Made by a program: the position numbers and the translations under genes. This document shows, piece after piece, positions 1 to 11,535 of a DNA stretch of 64,000 nt; position 1 is the stretch's first letter, and the number at the start of each line of letters is the position of its first letter. The notes beneath the pieces are model-generated. The model searched no databases. It was not told the origin of the DNA and saw only the letters and a list, made by a program, of their open reading frames with translations. This DNA is from Capra hircus (lineage: Eukaryota > Chordata > Mammalia > Artiodactyla > Bovidae): contig NC_030822.1 of NCBI RefSeq assembly GCF_001704415.2, positions 49,407,345 through 49,471,344 on the forward strand, in the 5' to 3' direction.

Positions 1-600
1 GCTCCCTGCTGCCATTCTGCCCTTCCGTCCCACCCCTGACAAACCTTAGCCCAGTATCTGGAAAGATCTTTTTAAAAAAACAAACGAACTCATGTCTTTT
101 TCACGCTTAAATTTTTTTTTTTCTTCTAAAATATTTTTTGTTTATTTTTAATTGAAGGATAATTGCTTTACAGTATTGCATTGGTTTCTGCCAAACATCA
201 ACATGAATCAGCCATAGGTTTACCCATGTCCCCTCCTTTTAATGACTTCCAATTTGGCTTAGAAAGTATTTTAACTCCTTACCCTGCCTTAAACACCAAG
301 TGGCATCTGACTCTTCCCCAACCTCGTCCCAGGCTTCTGTCTCCTCAGTCAGCATGCTCAGCCCTCCCCTGGCTGAGCAGAGCACGGACACTTCCCAGAG
401 CACTCTAAGTTCTTCCCTGCCCCCGGGACCTTTGCACCTGTTGTCTTCTTTCCCTCTCTTCCTCTTAGCTGGGCCGCCCTCCATTTTCCATGCTTCATTT
501 TAAATCGAACCTTTCCTGGACACTCCCTCCCCTTACTTTATTGTCTGTTGCCACACCTGATTGATTTTCTTCTTACTTCTTTACTGTTAACTTACTTACT
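1..600 (+). mobile_element. Ancient L2 LINE fragment (ORF end and 3' region), split by an L1 end
   Basis: The sense strand resembles the last part of the CR1-like L2 reverse-transcriptase ORF and its 3' region: the run around 60-111 continues directly into the run starting near 239 when the intervening L1 piece is removed, and the motif 'gggacctttgcacctgttg' near 425 is typical of L2. Heavily diverged, with no usable reading frame. The family call is from recall of the L2 consensus; the far 3' limit (about 560-600) is uncertain. Confidence 0.6.
112..238 (-). mobile_element. Artiodactyl L1 3' end (antisense), inserted in L2
   Basis: A T-rich leader is followed by the reverse complement of the ruminant L1 3' terminus (ending in 'gaatcagccatagg'). 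The same terminus is seen at 20663-20838, 30690-30869, 37731-37836 and 60485-61105. It is a severely 5'-truncated copy of about 125 bp lying inside the older L2 remnant. Confidence 0.8.
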
Positions 601-2105
601 TCTTTACTTTCGTCTGGAACTGTTTACATCTGGAAGTGGAGTAGTCCATGTGTTATAGGCCACTTTTCCAAATTTCTCTGCTTTGGTCTTAGATGCAAAA
701 CCATCTATAGCCTTTTTTAATCTATAGCTCTCACAATGGCACCTCCCGGAGTTCAGTCTTACCCTGATTTCCAACAAGGCTAACAGATTTATCCAAGTCA
801 CAGAAGAGGCAATTTTCCATTTGCTAATCAGAGCTGTTTGCACTTACTTAAGCTTCAGGGACAGTGGAGGTTAATGGATAGGTGCGTTTCAAAATAAGTG
901 AGAAAGAATATGTCTGGTGGCTGCCCATTCCTGAGACATTTGCCCAAGCAAAAAATATCATCTTTGCCATATATCGGTGAATTTCAGTTAGCTACTATTT
1001 GTGTCTCTTCTCTCTTTGGTAAAATGGAAAGAAAACTGCTCCCTCTCCTGTAGACACAATATGAAGACTAATGAAGTCTTTGATCTTAAAAAGTACACTT
1101 GCTGCCTCTCTGGGCCACTCATTCTGGTTTTATTCCACAATGATTTAAAACCCACCAGAGGCAGCTTCTCAGAGCAAACATTTTGTGCTTCTACTTGCTT
1201 TGCTTCTTACCCATAACATTGTCATCCTTGTTAGGTGCCTGCTGCAGAATAACCTTTGCTGGAGAGAAAATGAATAAGACAAAGGAAGAAGGACATGGCA
1301 CCGAAAGAGAGTGGTTGGGTCAGAGTGCAGGAGAGGCCAGTATGAACAGTCTCTACTCCTGCCTGTTTTAATTATCTCCCAGTTTAGTTCAAGGCTAGCT
1401 TCCTTGTGGCTGTCATGAGCTGTGACTTCAGCTTGTGATATTTGAATACAGTGGAATTTAACACCACCAACATCGTAACAATGCTCAGTACCACACACTA
1501 ATTAAAGCCAGCCAGTGGCAGTCATGTGACTCTACATGCAGGAGATGATGCAGTGAATTTGACGCCGAAAAGAGAGAGGAGCAGAGCAGAGAGAGGACTG
1601 AGGAATAGTGAGAAAGCTGAACTCTGCACAAGGAATCTAACTTCCAAGTATTGGCCGTTGTCTGCTCTTCTGTCCTTGTAGCTCTTAGGAGATGCCTCTG
1701 TTTCTGGTCTTGCTTCTTCAGAGTGAGGAGAGATGATATGGTTCCATTGGAAAATACTTAAAAGTGAACACACCAAAAGTGGAAAACCAAAGCCTAGAAC
1801 AACGGCCCAGTGAAAAACTCAAGCTTCAGTCAGATCATTTTTTATGCAACCACTTAAAGTGTAAGGCTTAGCATTGATCAATGAATTGATAAGTAACATA
1901 ATTGATGTGAAATATTGAATGCCAAATACCAGTGGTTTTACTCAACAGACAGGCTTTTGCTGGCTATGCCATGAAGCTTCCATGAACTCTACTGATATGT
2001 GGAGACAGAGTTGGGGTTAGGGTTGATTCTCTCCTCTCCTTACCCCCAACTGCTCACAATAAATGGCACCATCCCACTTGGTTACTTAAGTTCCTCAGTT
2101 TCATC
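601..2105. other. Unassigned sequence, no gene seen
   Basis: About 1.5 kb without a recognisable repeat, RNA gene or coding exon. The longest open frame here is about 109 codons, has no domain and shows no splice or codon-use support. Some of it may be very old repeat beyond visual recognition. Confidence 0.5.
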
Positions 2106-2109
2106 TTTG

Positions 2110-3375
2110 GGTTCATCCTCGTCCCTCTCATTTTCGTGTGTGTTGACATTCAGTCCATCAGATGCCCTGTCCACCTGCCTTCACGACAGTGCCATTCAGC
2201 CATTTTCTATCTTGACTGCCAGCTTAGTCCGAGCCAAGACTACAGTGTCTCCCCTGGACACTGGGCAGGACTCCTGCACACCTGTCTGCTTCCACTCATG
2301 GCTTCCTATCACCAGCACCCCCTCCCAGAGCAGCAGAACATTGTTTTGAGTATAAACCAAACCATGTCACATAGCTGCTTCAAACTCTGCAGAGATTTCC
2401 CCTTGCATTTAGAGACAACCCATCCCCCTCACCTTGGCCTGACAGTTCCTACATGATTCAGCTCCAGCTAATATTTCTGACTTCACCTTGTCCCTCTCTC
2501 CATTTTGATCACACCAGCCTTATTCTGTTCCATGAATCCGCTGGTACCACTGTTCTCTCTGGAATGCTCCCTCATCCCCTCAGACACTCTTCAGACTGAT
2601 TTCTCCTTCTCATGCGGGACTCAGCCTTAAACATCTCCTCCTCAGAGAGACTTTCACCAATTACGCCTTTGCACATGCACTCTGGTACACAGTCATCATC
2701 ACATGATTCTGTCTTATTTTCTTTGTGGCACTTACCACTCTCTGAAATTATTGCATTTTTCCATGTTAGTTTTGATCCCTCTGTTTAGAATGTAAGGCAC
2801 ACATGAGCTAAGACACTGCCTCTTTTTTAATTGGAGTATAGTTGCTTCATAATGTTGTGCTAGTTTCTGCCGTACAAGATAGTGAATCAGCTCTATGTGC
2901 ATATATATCCCACCCCTCTTGAGTCTCCCTCCCCCATCCCGTCCCTCTAGGTCATCAATAGCACTGAGCTGAGCTCCCTGTGCTCTACAGCAGTCACCCA
3001 CTAGCTCTCTGTTTACACATGATGGTGTATATCTGTCAGTCCTAATCTCCCAATTCGTCCCACCCTCTTCTTCCCCCTCTATATCCACATATTTGTCCTC
3101 TACGTCTGCATCTCTGTTCCTGCCCTGCAAATAGGTTCATCTGTTCCATTTCTCTTAACATTATATTTTCACGTATAATGCATTAATACACGAGTTTGTT
3201 TTTCTCTTCCTGAGTTATTTCACTCTGTATAACGGACCCTATGTTCATCCATTTCTCTACATATGACCCACTCTCTTATTACCCTTTTTATTCTCAATGC
3301 TGGGAACGATACTGGGTTCACAAAAGGGTGTTGCTCAATGCATAGTTGTTGAATGAATAAATGAATGGAAAGGTG
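2110..3375 (+). mobile_element. Ancient L2 LINE 3' portion, interrupted by L1
   Basis: 2110-2818 and about 3290-3375 read as one L2 3' end. They show the ORF-end segment, 'tagaatgtaaggcacacatgag' type sequence, then after the inserted L1 the terminal 'ttgttgaatgaataaatg' repeat tail. The L1 at 2819-3275 separates the two parts. No intact frame remains. Confidence 0.6.
2819..3275 (-). mobile_element. L1 3' region fragment (antisense)
   Basis: It starts with 'ttttttaattggagtatag' and runs through the reverse complement of the artiodactyl L1 3'UTR, ending in the conserved stretch around 'gttcatccatttctctac'. It is inserted into the L2 that resumes near 3290. The related but more diverged antisense L1 3'UTR copies at 25664, 50445 and 58510 show the same order of blocks. 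Confidence 0.75.
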
Positions 3376-3404
3376 AAGCTCACCATCATTAGCATCACTG
3401 CCAT

Positions 3405-3605
3405 AGCAGCTGTGACTTTACATGGGCTTGTCACATGCAAGGCACATTACCTCAGTTAATCTTCACAGCAACCAAATGATAAAAGACTACTATTGTTTTT
3501 TACAGATGAGAACCTGAGACCCAGGAAGGTTGTGAAACTTCCTGATGGTCACAGGTAGTAAAGAATGAAACCCATCTATCTGGCTCTGAAGCCTCTGCTT
3601 TTCCA
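3405..3605 (-). repeat. MIR SINE remnant
   Basis: It carries the antisense MIR core: 'ttacagatgagaacctgag' followed by a region matching the MIR middle ('ggtcacaggtagtaaag'). Strongly diverged. The family call is by recalled consensus. Confidence 0.6.
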
Positions 3606-3829
3606 ATCTCATATTGAGGTCCATTGTATGGACAGTAGAGCTCTATGGGGCATCAGTCTGAATCCATTCACTTGTTCTTCTGTCTTGTCCACTATTTGTT
3701 AAGCACCAGGTATCTGCTGGGTGCTATACGAGGTCTTGCGAGTGTTGCAGGCATGAGATAGAAGCCTTGCTTTCATCTGTCTTGCACTCCAATGGTTATT
3801 TGGTTGATGCTCACAAGAGATATTCTGAC

Positions 3830-4205
3830 TTTATTAGTCTTCTGGAACTTGCATACCAAAAGCCAGAGTGAGTGCCTTAAACAACAGAAACTTATCTTCT
3901 TAGACTTCTGGGTGCTGGAAGCCTAAGATCCAGGTGCTGGCGGGGTTGGATTCTTCTGAAGCCTCTCGCTGGTTTGCAGATGTTCACTGGTTTGCAGCGT
4001 CCTCATACTGCCTTTTCTCTGTGCACACATATCCCTGGCATCTTGTCTTGTTTTTACAAGGACACTGGTCCTGTGGGTTAGGGCTCTACTGCTGTTACTT
4101 CGTTTGATCCTATTTGCCTTTTTAAAGGCTCTGTATCCAAATACTCTTAGGATTAGGGCTTCATCCTATGAAATTTGGGAGGATACAGTTCAGTCCATGG
4201 GACTG
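3830..4205. repeat. Ancient interspersed repeat, class uncertain
   Basis: The block from 'ccttaaacaacagaaactta' through 'ttcagtccatggg' resembles a widespread mammalian repeat, with the usual order of a 'ggaagcctaagatccaggtgc' block, a 'acaaggacactggtcc' block and a 'tgtatccaaata' block. I do not know its family name with certainty; it may be LTR-derived. No open frame. Confidence 0.4.
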
Positions 4206-4387
4206 ATCACCTGAAAATGTAAATTCTTTATTTAAAAACATGAATAAAATCTGAATTTCTAACTGAATTAGTATCACTATTATCTGTGTCTTAAATTAAA
4301 CTCACTTGTATTAGTATCTGTATTAGTATTTATGTGATGCCTGTTATTTCAAAGTCCAAGACTATGTTTTTATTGAAGTATATAATC

Positions 4388-4578
4388 AGTCAGTTGTTAA
4401 GTCACGTCTAACTCTTTTGTGACCCCATGGACTGTAGCCTGCCAGGCTCCTCTGTCCATGAAATTCTCCAGGCAAGAATACTGGAGTGGGTAGCCATTCT
4501 ATTCTCCAAGGGATCTTTCTCACCCAGGGATCAAACCTGTGTCTCCCACATTGCAGGCAGATTCTTTACACTTGAGCC
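4388..4578 (-). mobile_element. Bov-tA SINE, minus strand
   Basis: Reverse complement of a tRNA-derived head ('gattctttac' end) fused to the BovB-derived tail ('gaccccatggactgtag'). It sits head to head with a plus-strand copy immediately downstream, so the two form an inverted repeat. Such SINEs are non-coding and are moved by BovB-type machinery. Confidence 0.85.
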
Positions 4579-4790
4579 TGGTAAAGAATCTGTCAGCAGG
4601 AAAAAAAAAAAAAAAAGAAAGAAAGAGAGAGAGAATCTATCTGCCGTGCGGAAGACCTACATTTGATCCCTGGGTCTGGAAGATCCCCTGGAGAGCAAAA
4701 TGGCAACCCACTCCAGTATTCTTGCCTTGGAAATCCCATAGACAGAGGCTACAGTCACAAGGTGTTAGATACTGAGGTCTAACACTTTCA
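4579..4790 (+). mobile_element. Bov-tA SINE, plus strand, with internal A-rich tract
   Basis: The tRNA-like head, with the B-box-like stretch 'tttgatccctgg', is followed by 'aacccactccagtattcttg' and a degenerate 3' part. An A-rich tract ('a'16 followed by gaaa/ga repeats, 4601-4634) lies in the head region. It pairs with the minus-strand copy just upstream. Confidence 0.8.
4601..4634 (+). repeat. A-rich / GA simple repeat
   Basis: A run of about 16 A followed by GAAA and GA units, located between the two arms of the inverted Bov-tA pair. Confidence 0.9.
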
Positions 4791-4871
4791 CTTTCTTCAC
4801 ACAATCAGTTATTCCTAAGAGGAAAAGACCTGGAGAAATCTCATGGTAAATAAGAGGGATACCAGCACATA

Positions 4872-5149
4872 TGATGGGGAAGGCAATGGCACCCCACACC
4901 AGTACTCTTGCCTGGAAAATCACATGGACGGAGGAGCCTGGCAGGCTACAGTCCATGGGGTCGCTAAGACATGGCTGAGCGACTTCACTTTCACTTTTCA
5001 CTTTCATGCATTAGAGAAGGAAATGGCAACCCACTCCATTGTTCTTGCCTGGAGAATCCCATGGACGGGGAGCCTGGTGGGCTGCTGTCTGTGGGGTCTC
5101 ACAGAGTCGGACACGACTGAAGTGACTTGGCAGCAGCAGCAGCAGCATG
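4872..5149 (+). mobile_element. Bov-A2 SINE (dimer)
   Basis: Two BovB-3'-end-like monomers in tandem, joined by the 'cacttttcactttcatgcat' linker and ending in (cag)n. This is the standard Bov-A2 structure. It is non-coding and pecoran-specific. Confidence 0.9.
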
Positions 5150-5760
5150 AATGATGTGCACAGTAGCCTTGGATGGCCAGAGAGGAGCAGCTTTATCTTG
5201 AATATATTGATAGTAGCAAAGGCTATTGCTGCCACCCACGTCTTCATATGTACCTACGCCGTGTCTTCTCATGGCAAAAATGTACAAAGAAGGTTCTGAA
5301 GGCATCATGTTTGCACATATGTGGCATATTCCAGCTGGATTTTGAATAATCTCCCCTAACTGATTTTGCAGAACAGTGAGCTATGGCTGATTAAGACTTG
5401 GCTATTTTTATGACACTTGGCCTGGAATACCAGCATGAATTATTCACACTGATGAAGGGGTACAGTGGTTAAAAATTTTATCTTTAAATAGTATTTTAAA
5501 AAAATCTTTATAATTGGGTTAAAAATATTTTTGGCCCTTTGCCTGTATTAAGATTTTTAAGTTTTCCTTAGCACTTTACCAATCAATACTATGAAAGCTC
5601 TAAAGATCCGAGCAGAATGTGTTCACTTCTTTTATCTTCTGTCTGTCTACAGAATGTAGTAGAGAGGCCTGAACAGATTCTGCCCAAGAAATTTCATATT
5701 TGTGAACAAATTTTTGTGAAGTCTAGTTAACACATCTACAACAATAAAAAAAATAATATT
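5150..5760. other. Unassigned sequence
   Basis: AT-rich sequence with no recognisable repeat or exon; only short random open frames are present. Confidence 0.5.
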
Positions 5761-5884
5761 GCGTTGTTATTAGAGAAGCAGCATGGGTAGTGGGTATAAC
5801 CTGTCTGGATTCTGGTCCAAACACTATCTCTAAGTAGCTGTGAGACTTAAGAACAAACAGCCCTCTCCCCATCCCCAAAAGCTC

Positions 5885-8800
5885 TGAATCTTAGTTCAGC
5901 TTAGTTCACTTCGGATGCTCTGTCATGTCCGACTCTTTGCGACCCCATGGACTGCAGCACGCCAGGCCTCCCTGTCCATCACCAGCTCTTGGAGTTTACC
6001 CAAACTCCTGTCCGTTGAGTTGGTGATGCCATCCAACCATCTCATCCTCTGTTGTCCCTTCTCTTCCTGCCTTCAATCTTTCCCAGCATCAGGGTCTTTT
6101 CAAATGAGTCAGCTCTTTGCATCAGGTGGCTAAAGTATTGGAGTTTCAGTTTCAACATCAGACCTTCCAACGCATATTCAGGATTGATTTCCTTTAGGAT
6201 GGACTGGTTGGATCTCACTGCAGCCCAGGGGACTCTTATCAGTCTTCTCCAACACCACAGTTCAAAAGTATCAATTCTTCAGCACTCAGCTTTCTTCACA
6301 GTCCAACTCTCACATCCATACATGACTACTGGAAAAACCATAGCCTTAACTAGACGGAACTTTGTTGGCAAAGCAGTGTCTCTGCTTTTTAATGTGCTGT
6401 CTAGGTTGGTCATCACTTTCCTTCCAAGGATTAAGTGTCTTTTAATTTCATGGCTGCTATCACCGTCTGCAGTGATTTGGGAACCCCCCAAAATAAAGTC
6501 AGCCCCTGTTTCCACTGTTTCCCAAACTATTTGCCATGTAGTGATGGGACTGGATGCCATGATCTTCGTTTTCTGAATGTTGAGCTTTAAGCCAACTTTT
6601 TCACTCTCCTCTTTCACTTTCATTGAGAGGCTCTTTAGTTCTTTTTCACTTTCTGCCATAAGGGTGGTGTCATCTGCATATGTGAGGTTATTGGTATTTC
6701 TCCCGGCAATCTTGATTCCAGCTTGTGCTTCTTCCAGCCCAGCATTTCTCATGATGTACTCTGCATATAAGTTAAATAAGCAGGGTGACAATATACAGCC
6801 TTGACGTACTCGTTTTCCTATTTGGAACCAATCTGTTGTTCCATGTGCAGTTCTAACTGTTGCTTCCTAACCTGCATACAGATTTCTCAAGGGGCAGGTC
6901 AGGTGGTCTGGTATTCCCATCTCTTTCAGAAGTTTCCACAGTTTATTGTGATCCACATAGTCAAAGGCTTTGGCATAGTCAATGAAGCAGAAATAGTTGT
7001 TTTTCTGGAACTCTCTTGCTTTTTCGATGATCCAGCGGATGTTGGCAATTTAATCTCTGGTTCCTCTGCCTTTTCTAAAACCAGCTTGAACATCAGGGAG
7101 TTCACGGTTCACATATTGCTGAAGCCTGGTTTGGAGAATTTTGAGGATTACTTTACTAGCATGTGACATGAGTGCAATTGTGTGGTAGTTTGAGCATTCT
7201 TTGGCATTGCTTTTCTTTGGGATTGGAATGAAAACTGACCTTTTCCAGTCCTGTGGCCACTGCTGAATCTTCCAAATTTGCTGGCATATTGAGTGCAGCA
7301 CTTTCACAGCATCATCTTTCAGGGTTTGAAACAGCTCAACTGGAATTCCATCACCTCCACTAGCTTTGTTCATAGTGATGCTTTCTAAGGCCCACTTGAC
7401 TTCACATTCCAAGATATCTGGCTCTAGATTAGTGATCACATCATCATGATTATCTGGGTCGTGAAGATCTTTTTTGTACCATTCTTCTGTGTATTCTTGC
7501 CACTTGTTCTTAATATCTTCTGCTTCTGTTAGGTTCATACCACTTCTGTCCTTTATCAAGCCCACCTTTGCATGAAATGTTCCCTTGGTATCTCTAATTT
7601 TCTTGAAGAGATCTCTAGTCTTTCCCATTCTGTTGTTTTCCTCTATTTCTTTGCATTGATCGCTGAAGAAGGCTTTCTTATCTCTTCTTGCTATTCTTGG
7701 GAACTCTGCATTCAGACGCTTATATCTTTCCTTTTCTCCTTTGCTTTTCACCTCTCTTCTTTTCATAGCTATTTATAAGGCCTCCCCAGACAGCCATTTT
7801 GCTTTTTTGCATTTCTTTTCCATGGGGATGGTCTTGATCCCCGTCTCCTGTACAATGTCATGAACCTCATTCCATAGTTCATCAGGCACTCTATCTATTA
7901 GATCTGGGCCCTTAAATCTATTTCTCACTTCCACTGTATAATCATAAGGGATTTGATTGAGGTCATACCTGATTGGTCTAGCAGTTTTCCATACTTTCTT
8001 CAATTTGAGTCTGAATTTGGTAATAAGGAGTTCATGATCTGAGCCACAGTCAGCTCCTGGTCTTGTTTTTGCTGACTGTATAGAGCTTCTCCATCTTTGG
8101 CTGCAAAGAATATAATCAGTCTGATTTCGGTGTTGACCATCTGATGATGTCCATGTGTAGAATCTTCTCTTGTGTTGTTGGAAGAGGGTGTTTGCTATGA
8201 CCAGTGCATTTTCTTGGCAAAACTCTATTAGTCTTTGCCCTGCTTCATTCCGCATTCCAAGGCCAAATTTGCCTGTTACTCCAGGTGTTTCTTGACTTCC
8301 TACTTTTGCATTCCAGTCCCCTGTAATGAAAAGGACATCTTTTTGGGGTGTTAGTTCTAAAAAGTCTTGTAGGTCTTCATAAAACTGTTCAACTTCAGCT
8401 TCTTCAGCGTTACTGGTTGGGGCATAGACTTGGATAACTGTGATATTGAATGGTTTGCCTTGGAGACGAACAGAGATCATTCTGTCATTTTTGAGATTGC
8501 ATCCAAGTACTGCATTTCGGACTCTGCATATCCACAACTGGGTACTGTTTTTGCTTTGGCTCCATCCCTTCATTCTTTCTGGAGTTATTTCTCCACTGAT
8601 CTCCAGTAGCATATTGGGCACCTAATGACCTGGGGAGTTCCTCTTTTGGTATCCTATCATTTTGCCTTTTCATACTGTTCATGGGGTTCTCAAGGCAAGA
8701 ATACCGAAGTGGCTTGCCATTCCCTTCTCCAGTGGACCACATTCTGTCAGACCTCTCCACCATGACCCGCCCATCTTGGGTTGCCCCACAGGCATGGCTT

Positions 8801-9061
8801 AGTTCATTGAGTTAGACACGGCTGTGGTCCTAATGTGATTAGATTGACTAGTTTTCTGTGAGTATGGTTTCAGTGTGTCTGCCCTCTGATGCCCTCTTGC
8901 AACACCTACCATCTTACTTGGGTTTCTCTTACCTTGGGTGTGGGGTATCTCTTCACGGCTGCTCCAGCAAAGCACAGCCGCTGCAACTTACCTTGGATGA
9001 GGGGTATCTCCTTACTGCTGCCATTCCTGACCTTCAACGTGGGATAGCTCCTATATGATCT
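5885..9061 (-). mobile_element. BovB LINE (RTE clade), near full length, copy A
   Basis: About 3.18 kb on the minus strand. The 3' end (near 5885) has the ttcag-type tail and the 'catgtccgactctttgcgac' block shared with Bov SINEs. The 5' part (8625-9061) matches the region upstream of the endonuclease. It encodes an AP-type endonuclease then a reverse transcriptase. Compared with copy F (43121-43330), about 200-250 bp of the endonuclease N-terminus is missing near 8500. It is non-functional because of in-frame stops. BovB is a non-LTR retrotransposon that reached ruminants by horizontal transfer (established knowledge). Confidence 0.92.
6279..8621 (-). pseudogene. BovB endonuclease/reverse transcriptase, broken by four stops
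   Basis: One continuous frame of 781 codons. The first open part (8621-7773, 282 codons) is the C-terminal endonuclease, with GDWNAKVG at residues 101-108 and the catalytic SDH at 194-196. The second (7766-7050) is the RT N-terminal half. The third (6791-6279) carries the RT active-site YADD at 6680-6669. In-frame stops end at 7773 (TAA), 7050 (TAA), 6867 (TAG) and 6279 (TGA). I checked the 7049-6792 interval codon by codon and found only the 6867 stop. No frameshift occurs across 2.3 kb, so the element decayed by point change, mostly or wholly by C to T. Not functional. Confidence 0.9.
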
Positions 9062-9164
9062 CAACCTTCTCATAAATAAAACAAGGCAGTAGATCTGGTT
9101 CCAAGTTCTTTCTAAAATGTTCTGTTTTATGGTGATGGGTGATGATTACCATTTGGACATTAGG

Positions 9165-9223
9165 CAGGGTTGCCAGATTCAGTAAATAAAAATACAGGTG
9201 TCTTGTATTTTCTGTCAACCCTG
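9165..9223. mobile_element. Short palindromic DNA-transposon remnant (MER53-like)
   Basis: Inverted ends 'cagggttgccaga' and 'tctgtcaaccctg' flank a short AT-rich centre in 59 bp. The same end sequence recurs at 46372-46486. The family name is tentative. Confidence 0.5.
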
Positions 9224-9229
9224 ATATTA

Positions 9230-10845
9230 GAAGTTACACTGAGAGGTCCCTGGAGAATCCAGAGTCATCAGGGATAATTTTAGTGTGCATGGTCCTGAAG
9301 CCATATAATGCAGTGACTGCTCTTGGTCATTTTTGGAACTTGTAGCATTTCAGAATGGTTTTGGATTGGTGGAAAATGCTCCTCTCCCTGTTAATATAGC
9401 CCATAGTCCAGGACATAGTGGAAGTTAGGCGACTAAGCAGAACAGACACAACTGTTATCAGCTTTCCCCAGGCCTGAGATGGTTCCCTAGTGGAGCAGGA
9501 ATCTGCTGGAAACACTTCCTTTGCAGGGGTCTACCATGTTCTTGCAATACCTCTGCCCTTTCAGACTCCATTGATGTTCTGGAAGAATCTATATTCATAA
9601 CTAGGTATTTTCAGGAAAGGACATGCAAATATGTCAGGTTTTCTTCAATCTTGAATCAAACTCACCCCCAACCTGGCCACATTATTCCAGGATGGGAAAG
9701 AAAAGTGTTCTGGGTCACAGAAAACCATCTCCTTGGAGAACTTTAGAAATGTCCTGTGCTCCCAAAACATCTTTATAGAAATCGGAAATTTTTTTGTTCT
9801 TTATGCCAGGATAGGGTTGACTTTCCAGCATTTTCAGAAATGACTTCTCATGGTTCAGGTCAGACATGATATAGTAAGTTAGCCAATTTCTCCAACACCA
9901 TGGCAAAGGAATTGAGAATAGGCATAGCAAAATGAGGCATGTGGGTTCTGGGTTTTGAGGTCATAAATACAGGTTAGGAGCTTTATACCAATCGTGTCTA
10001 TCCCTTGACACATTTCCATTTTAAGGTTAAGTAGGTTTAATTACACAGCTCCTTTTCCCATCTTTGCTTCTTTTTGACATTACATAAGATATTTTAGGGA
10101 CAGAGAAAGGTTAATGGGCCTGTGATGGGGCCTAGAATTAACTTCCTTAATTAAGCTCCAGAAGACATCTTTTCATTTCTTTTAATGACCTGTCTCAGTT
10201 GAAAAAGACTCAAAGCTCTGGCAGTTTGGTGCAGGTCCTGCTTGTGTAAGACCTGAGCAATCCATCACAGGGTCAGAGCTTTGTCTTTGGTGATGTGCCA
10301 GATTCAGGCGACTGCTGTCATCAGCAGGGGAGCAAAGAGGAGAAACATCTGGTCAGTGTTGTGACTTTGGAAAATTTGCCTTTGAGGATTTGGACATTTA
10401 CAGTGCAGCATCAGTTTAGAGTTGACAAATTAAGCTCTTCCTCAAATTGTGCTCATCAAATACTTGTAAACAAACAAACAAAACAAACAAAAAACCTCGA
10501 TAATTAAACACCTTGCCATGATTCTTCTCTCAAACTCATATTTATACTCTTAATTTCTCTATTATCTGAGAATTTTTATGTTTTTCTTACACGAGAGTCA
10601 GCTATATATTCATTTCTTACTTTGTTTTTCAAATTAGATTTGTTTGAGGAGTCATCATTGGTGAGATTTTTAGAGTCCATTGCAACATGATCAGAATGCT
10701 CAAAATTTAAACACTTTCTGTGTTCCTGAGGCTTTTGGATTAGTTTATCAACATCTCACTTGTATTTCTTGATATTACTGGAGCAAAATATATATGCTAT
10801 TAGTGTTCTTGCTTTCCTAGATAATAATTCTAGTGATATTTCCTC
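9230..10845. other. Unassigned sequence with a CAAA microsatellite
   Basis: About 1.6 kb with no supported gene or named repeat. A (caaa)n-type tract lies at 10469-10495. Open frames here are at most 71 codons and show no features. Confidence 0.5.
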
Positions 10846-10849
10846 ATCA

Positions 10850-11002
10850 GTAATATGTATTAGAATCGCCTCTTAAAATTACCTATTTAAATCTCTATCT
10901 ACATCTCCAGGCCATGGCAGGCAGGTTCTGATTTAGAGAGATACTGGAGCACAGTGAAATCTAATCTGTGTTTTTCAGAGTCCTCCAGAGGACATTCATA
11001 TG
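10850..11002. mobile_element. MER5A-like hAT-Charlie MITE remnant
   Basis: The order of blocks ('gtattagaatcgcct', then 'gttctgatttagag', then 'aatctgtgtttttcagagtc') follows the MER5A consensus. Strongly diverged and non-coding. Confidence 0.5.
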
Positions 11003-11004
11003 CA

Positions 11005-11438
11005 CTCCTATGCACATGTGTTTGGAAATACAGGCTGTTTACCAGGTCCAAACCCAAGGCAGTGGGCAGCTTCTGTTCCCTCTTCCGCTTTTGCAAATCT
11101 TCTCTCCTACCTGATCACCTAACTGTCTGAAAGGGGAATTATTGCCAAACAGCTTCTTGTGATATTGACCAGAGAGCTGTTATTATCTGAACTATACAAA
11201 CATGAGAGTAAGTGAGCATACAGTTCATTGAAAAGGCTTGTTAGGGACAAAAATCCCAAATCTGTTCCAGGTGTTTCCACTAATGCCCCCTCCCTGGTAA
11301 TGCAGCAGTAATGACTTGTGTCTTATTATGCATAGTTACTTCAGCTTGTTAATAGACAGCCTGTGTTTTATTACAGACAGCATTTATGGAGCCTGGATAT
11401 ATGTCTAGGGAAATGTCAGCAAAGTGACGCACTTTGTA
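11005..11438. other. Unassigned sequence
   Basis: No recognisable repeat, exon or RNA gene. Confidence 0.5.
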
Positions 11439-11535
11439 TGTTGGAGTATAGTTGATTAACAATGTGTTAATTTCAGTTGTACACTGAAGTTGTACACTTT
11501 CAGCAAAGTGATTTAGTTATACATATACATGTATC

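Larger units (their letters stand above)
5762..9115 (+). repeat. MIR SINE remnant split by the BovB insertion
   Basis: 5762-5884 resembles the 5' half of MIR (the 'gtgagacttaagaac' region), and 9062-9115 resembles its continuation ('cttctcataaataaaac'). The BovB copy lies between them. Both halves are diverged, so the join is an inference. Confidence 0.4.

Noticed and set aside
4872..5149. Regular direct repeats that could suggest a CRISPR array
   Set aside because: They are the two monomers of a Bov-A2 SINE; there are no short uniform repeats with unique spacers anywhere in the window.
6052..6576. 174-codon plus-strand frame over BovB copy A (and similar ones at 11517, 13687, 42207, 43723)
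   Set aside because: These are antisense shadows of the BovB reverse-transcriptase frame, which has few stops in its complement.
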